The translations under genes were made by a program, and so were the position numbers. The notes below the pieces were generated by a model, which saw only the letters and a list, made by a program, of their open reading frames with translations, did no database searches and had not been told where the DNA came from. Below are positions 6,562-6,817 of a stretch of DNA of 6,817 nucleotides, piece by piece. Origin of the DNA: Clostridiales bacterium (GTDB taxonomy: Bacteria; Bacillota; Clostridia; Peptostreptococcales; Anaerovoracaceae); NCBI GenBank assembly GCA_012515135.1, contig JAAYYX010000027.1:1-6817 (forward strand), read 5' to 3'. Numbering within the stretch: position 1 is the stretch's first letter; every line of letters starts with the position of its first letter.

Positions 6562-6579
6562 TATGAATAAATATACATA
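6562..6579. promoter_or_regulatory. ARG-box-like operator upstream of argC
   Basis: An 18-base near-palindrome, TATGAATAAATATACATA, is symmetrical apart from three base pairs. Across 6563-6578 it matches the ArgR/AhrC-type pattern ATGAATAATTATTCAT at 14 of 16 positions. It lies about 28 bases upstream of the argC -35. ArgR/AhrC repressors bind such boxes with arginine as corepressor, and argC is a standard target. The distance to the promoter is rather long for simple occlusion. Confidence 0.58.
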
Positions 6580-6606
6580 TATTATAAAAAAAATACAGAA
6601 AATCTA

Positions 6607-6635
6607 TTGACTATGTATCCTTGACGATATATTAT
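6607..6635 (+). promoter_or_regulatory. argC promoter
   Basis: TTGACT (6607-6612) and TATTAT (6630-6635) are separated by 17 bases, a near-consensus sigma-A promoter with a start near 6642 and a leader of about 30 bases. A second possible pair, TTGACG (6621-6626) with TATAAA (6642-6647, 15 bases) or TAAATT (6644-6649, 17 bases), is offset by 14 bases and looks weaker. Confidence 0.7.
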
Positions 6636-6671
6636 TATATCTATAAATTTTTTAAAAAGAGGTTCAAAACA

Positions 6672-6817
6672 ATGGAATACAGTGTTTTTGTCGATGGAGC
6701 TGAAGGAACTGCAGGACTTGGTATACATGAGAGGTTCAAAAAAAGAAATGACATAGAAATAATAAATATACATGAATCTCAAAAAAAAGATATAGGAGAA
6801 AGAGTTAAAAGAATCAA
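6672..6817 (+). CDS. argC: N-acetyl-gamma-glutamyl-phosphate reductase, type 2 ArgC, N-terminal part (cut by window end)
   Basis: First 48 codons of ArgC, which reduces N-acetylglutamyl phosphate to N-acetylglutamate semialdehyde with NADPH, the third step of arginine biosynthesis in the cytoplasm. The visible N-terminus has VFVDGAEGTAGLGIHER at 5-21, the nucleotide-binding glycine motif in the form typical of the shorter 'type 2' ArgC (usually about 310 residues), followed by IEIINIHE and a K-K-D-I-G-E-R segment as in that family. The catalytic cysteine lies beyond the window. AAAGAGG at 6656-6662 is nine bases before the ATG. The gene diverges from lexA and probably heads an arginine operon, which cannot be confirmed here. 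Its start appears more AT-rich than the lexA and VWA genes. Confidence 0.87.
   Translation, partial: MEYSVFVDGAEGTAGLGIHERFKKRNDIEIINIHESQKKDIGERVKRI

Noticed and set aside
6563..6610. Short open frame MNKYTYIIKKIQKIY that could be an arginine leader peptide before argC
   Set aside because: It lies upstream of the predicted argC promoter, has no arginine codons and no clear ribosome site; its ATG belongs to the ARG-box-like palindrome.
6626..6641. Inverted repeat GATATA-TTAT-TATATC over the argC -10 as an extra operator
   Set aside because: Short AT-only repeats are expected by chance in this region and it fits no known operator.

Overview
The window looks like chromosome of a low-to-moderate GC anaerobic member of the Clostridia (Bacillota). 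The reasons are heavy use of ATA (Ile), AGA (Arg) and AAA (Lys) codons, purine-rich Shine-Dalgarno sites, sigma-A type promoters, a LexA of Bacillus/Clostridium type with matching operator-like sites, and a LysO lysine exporter encoded as two genes. No rRNA, tRNA, CRISPR array, transposase or phage gene is visible, and the genus cannot be fixed from this sequence.

Layout. (1) 78-2630 encodes a soluble c-di-GMP protein with the order EAL, three PAS-like domains, GGDEF. It stands alone and is closed by a strong hairpin terminator at 2644-2671. (2) A strong extended -10 promoter at 2698-2725 starts a forward block: two overlapping genes for the two parts of a LysO-type lysine exporter (2743-3045 and 3038-3631), then a MoxR-type AAA+ ATPase (3683-4525) and a CoxE-like von Willebrand A protein (4525-5718). 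The last two overlap by one base. No terminator separates the LysO genes from the ATPase, so all four may share a transcript, although a weaker promoter may lie at 3628-3657. (3) A hairpin at 5723-5749 lies between the converging VWA gene and lexA and probably ends both transcripts. (4) lexA (5765-6412, minus strand) diverges from the start of argC (6672 onward, cut by the window end). The 259-base gap between them holds the lexA promoter, two LexA-box-like sites, an ARG-box-like palindrome and the argC promoter.

How the genes work together. The AAA+ ATPase and VWA protein form a chaperone/remodelling pair of the CoxD/CoxE kind; their client is not visible here, and no CO dehydrogenase or other molybdoenzyme genes are nearby. 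The two LysO pieces should assemble into one membrane transporter, and they align with each other as an internal duplication. lexA should repress itself through a box overlapping its -35, and argC is probably controlled by an ArgR/AhrC-type repressor. The most interesting points are the LysO split at its internal duplication boundary, the reversed EAL-to-GGDEF order with one degenerate EAL residue, the altered metal site of the VWA protein, and the operator arrangement between lexA and argC. I do not see a clearly new defence or mobile system.
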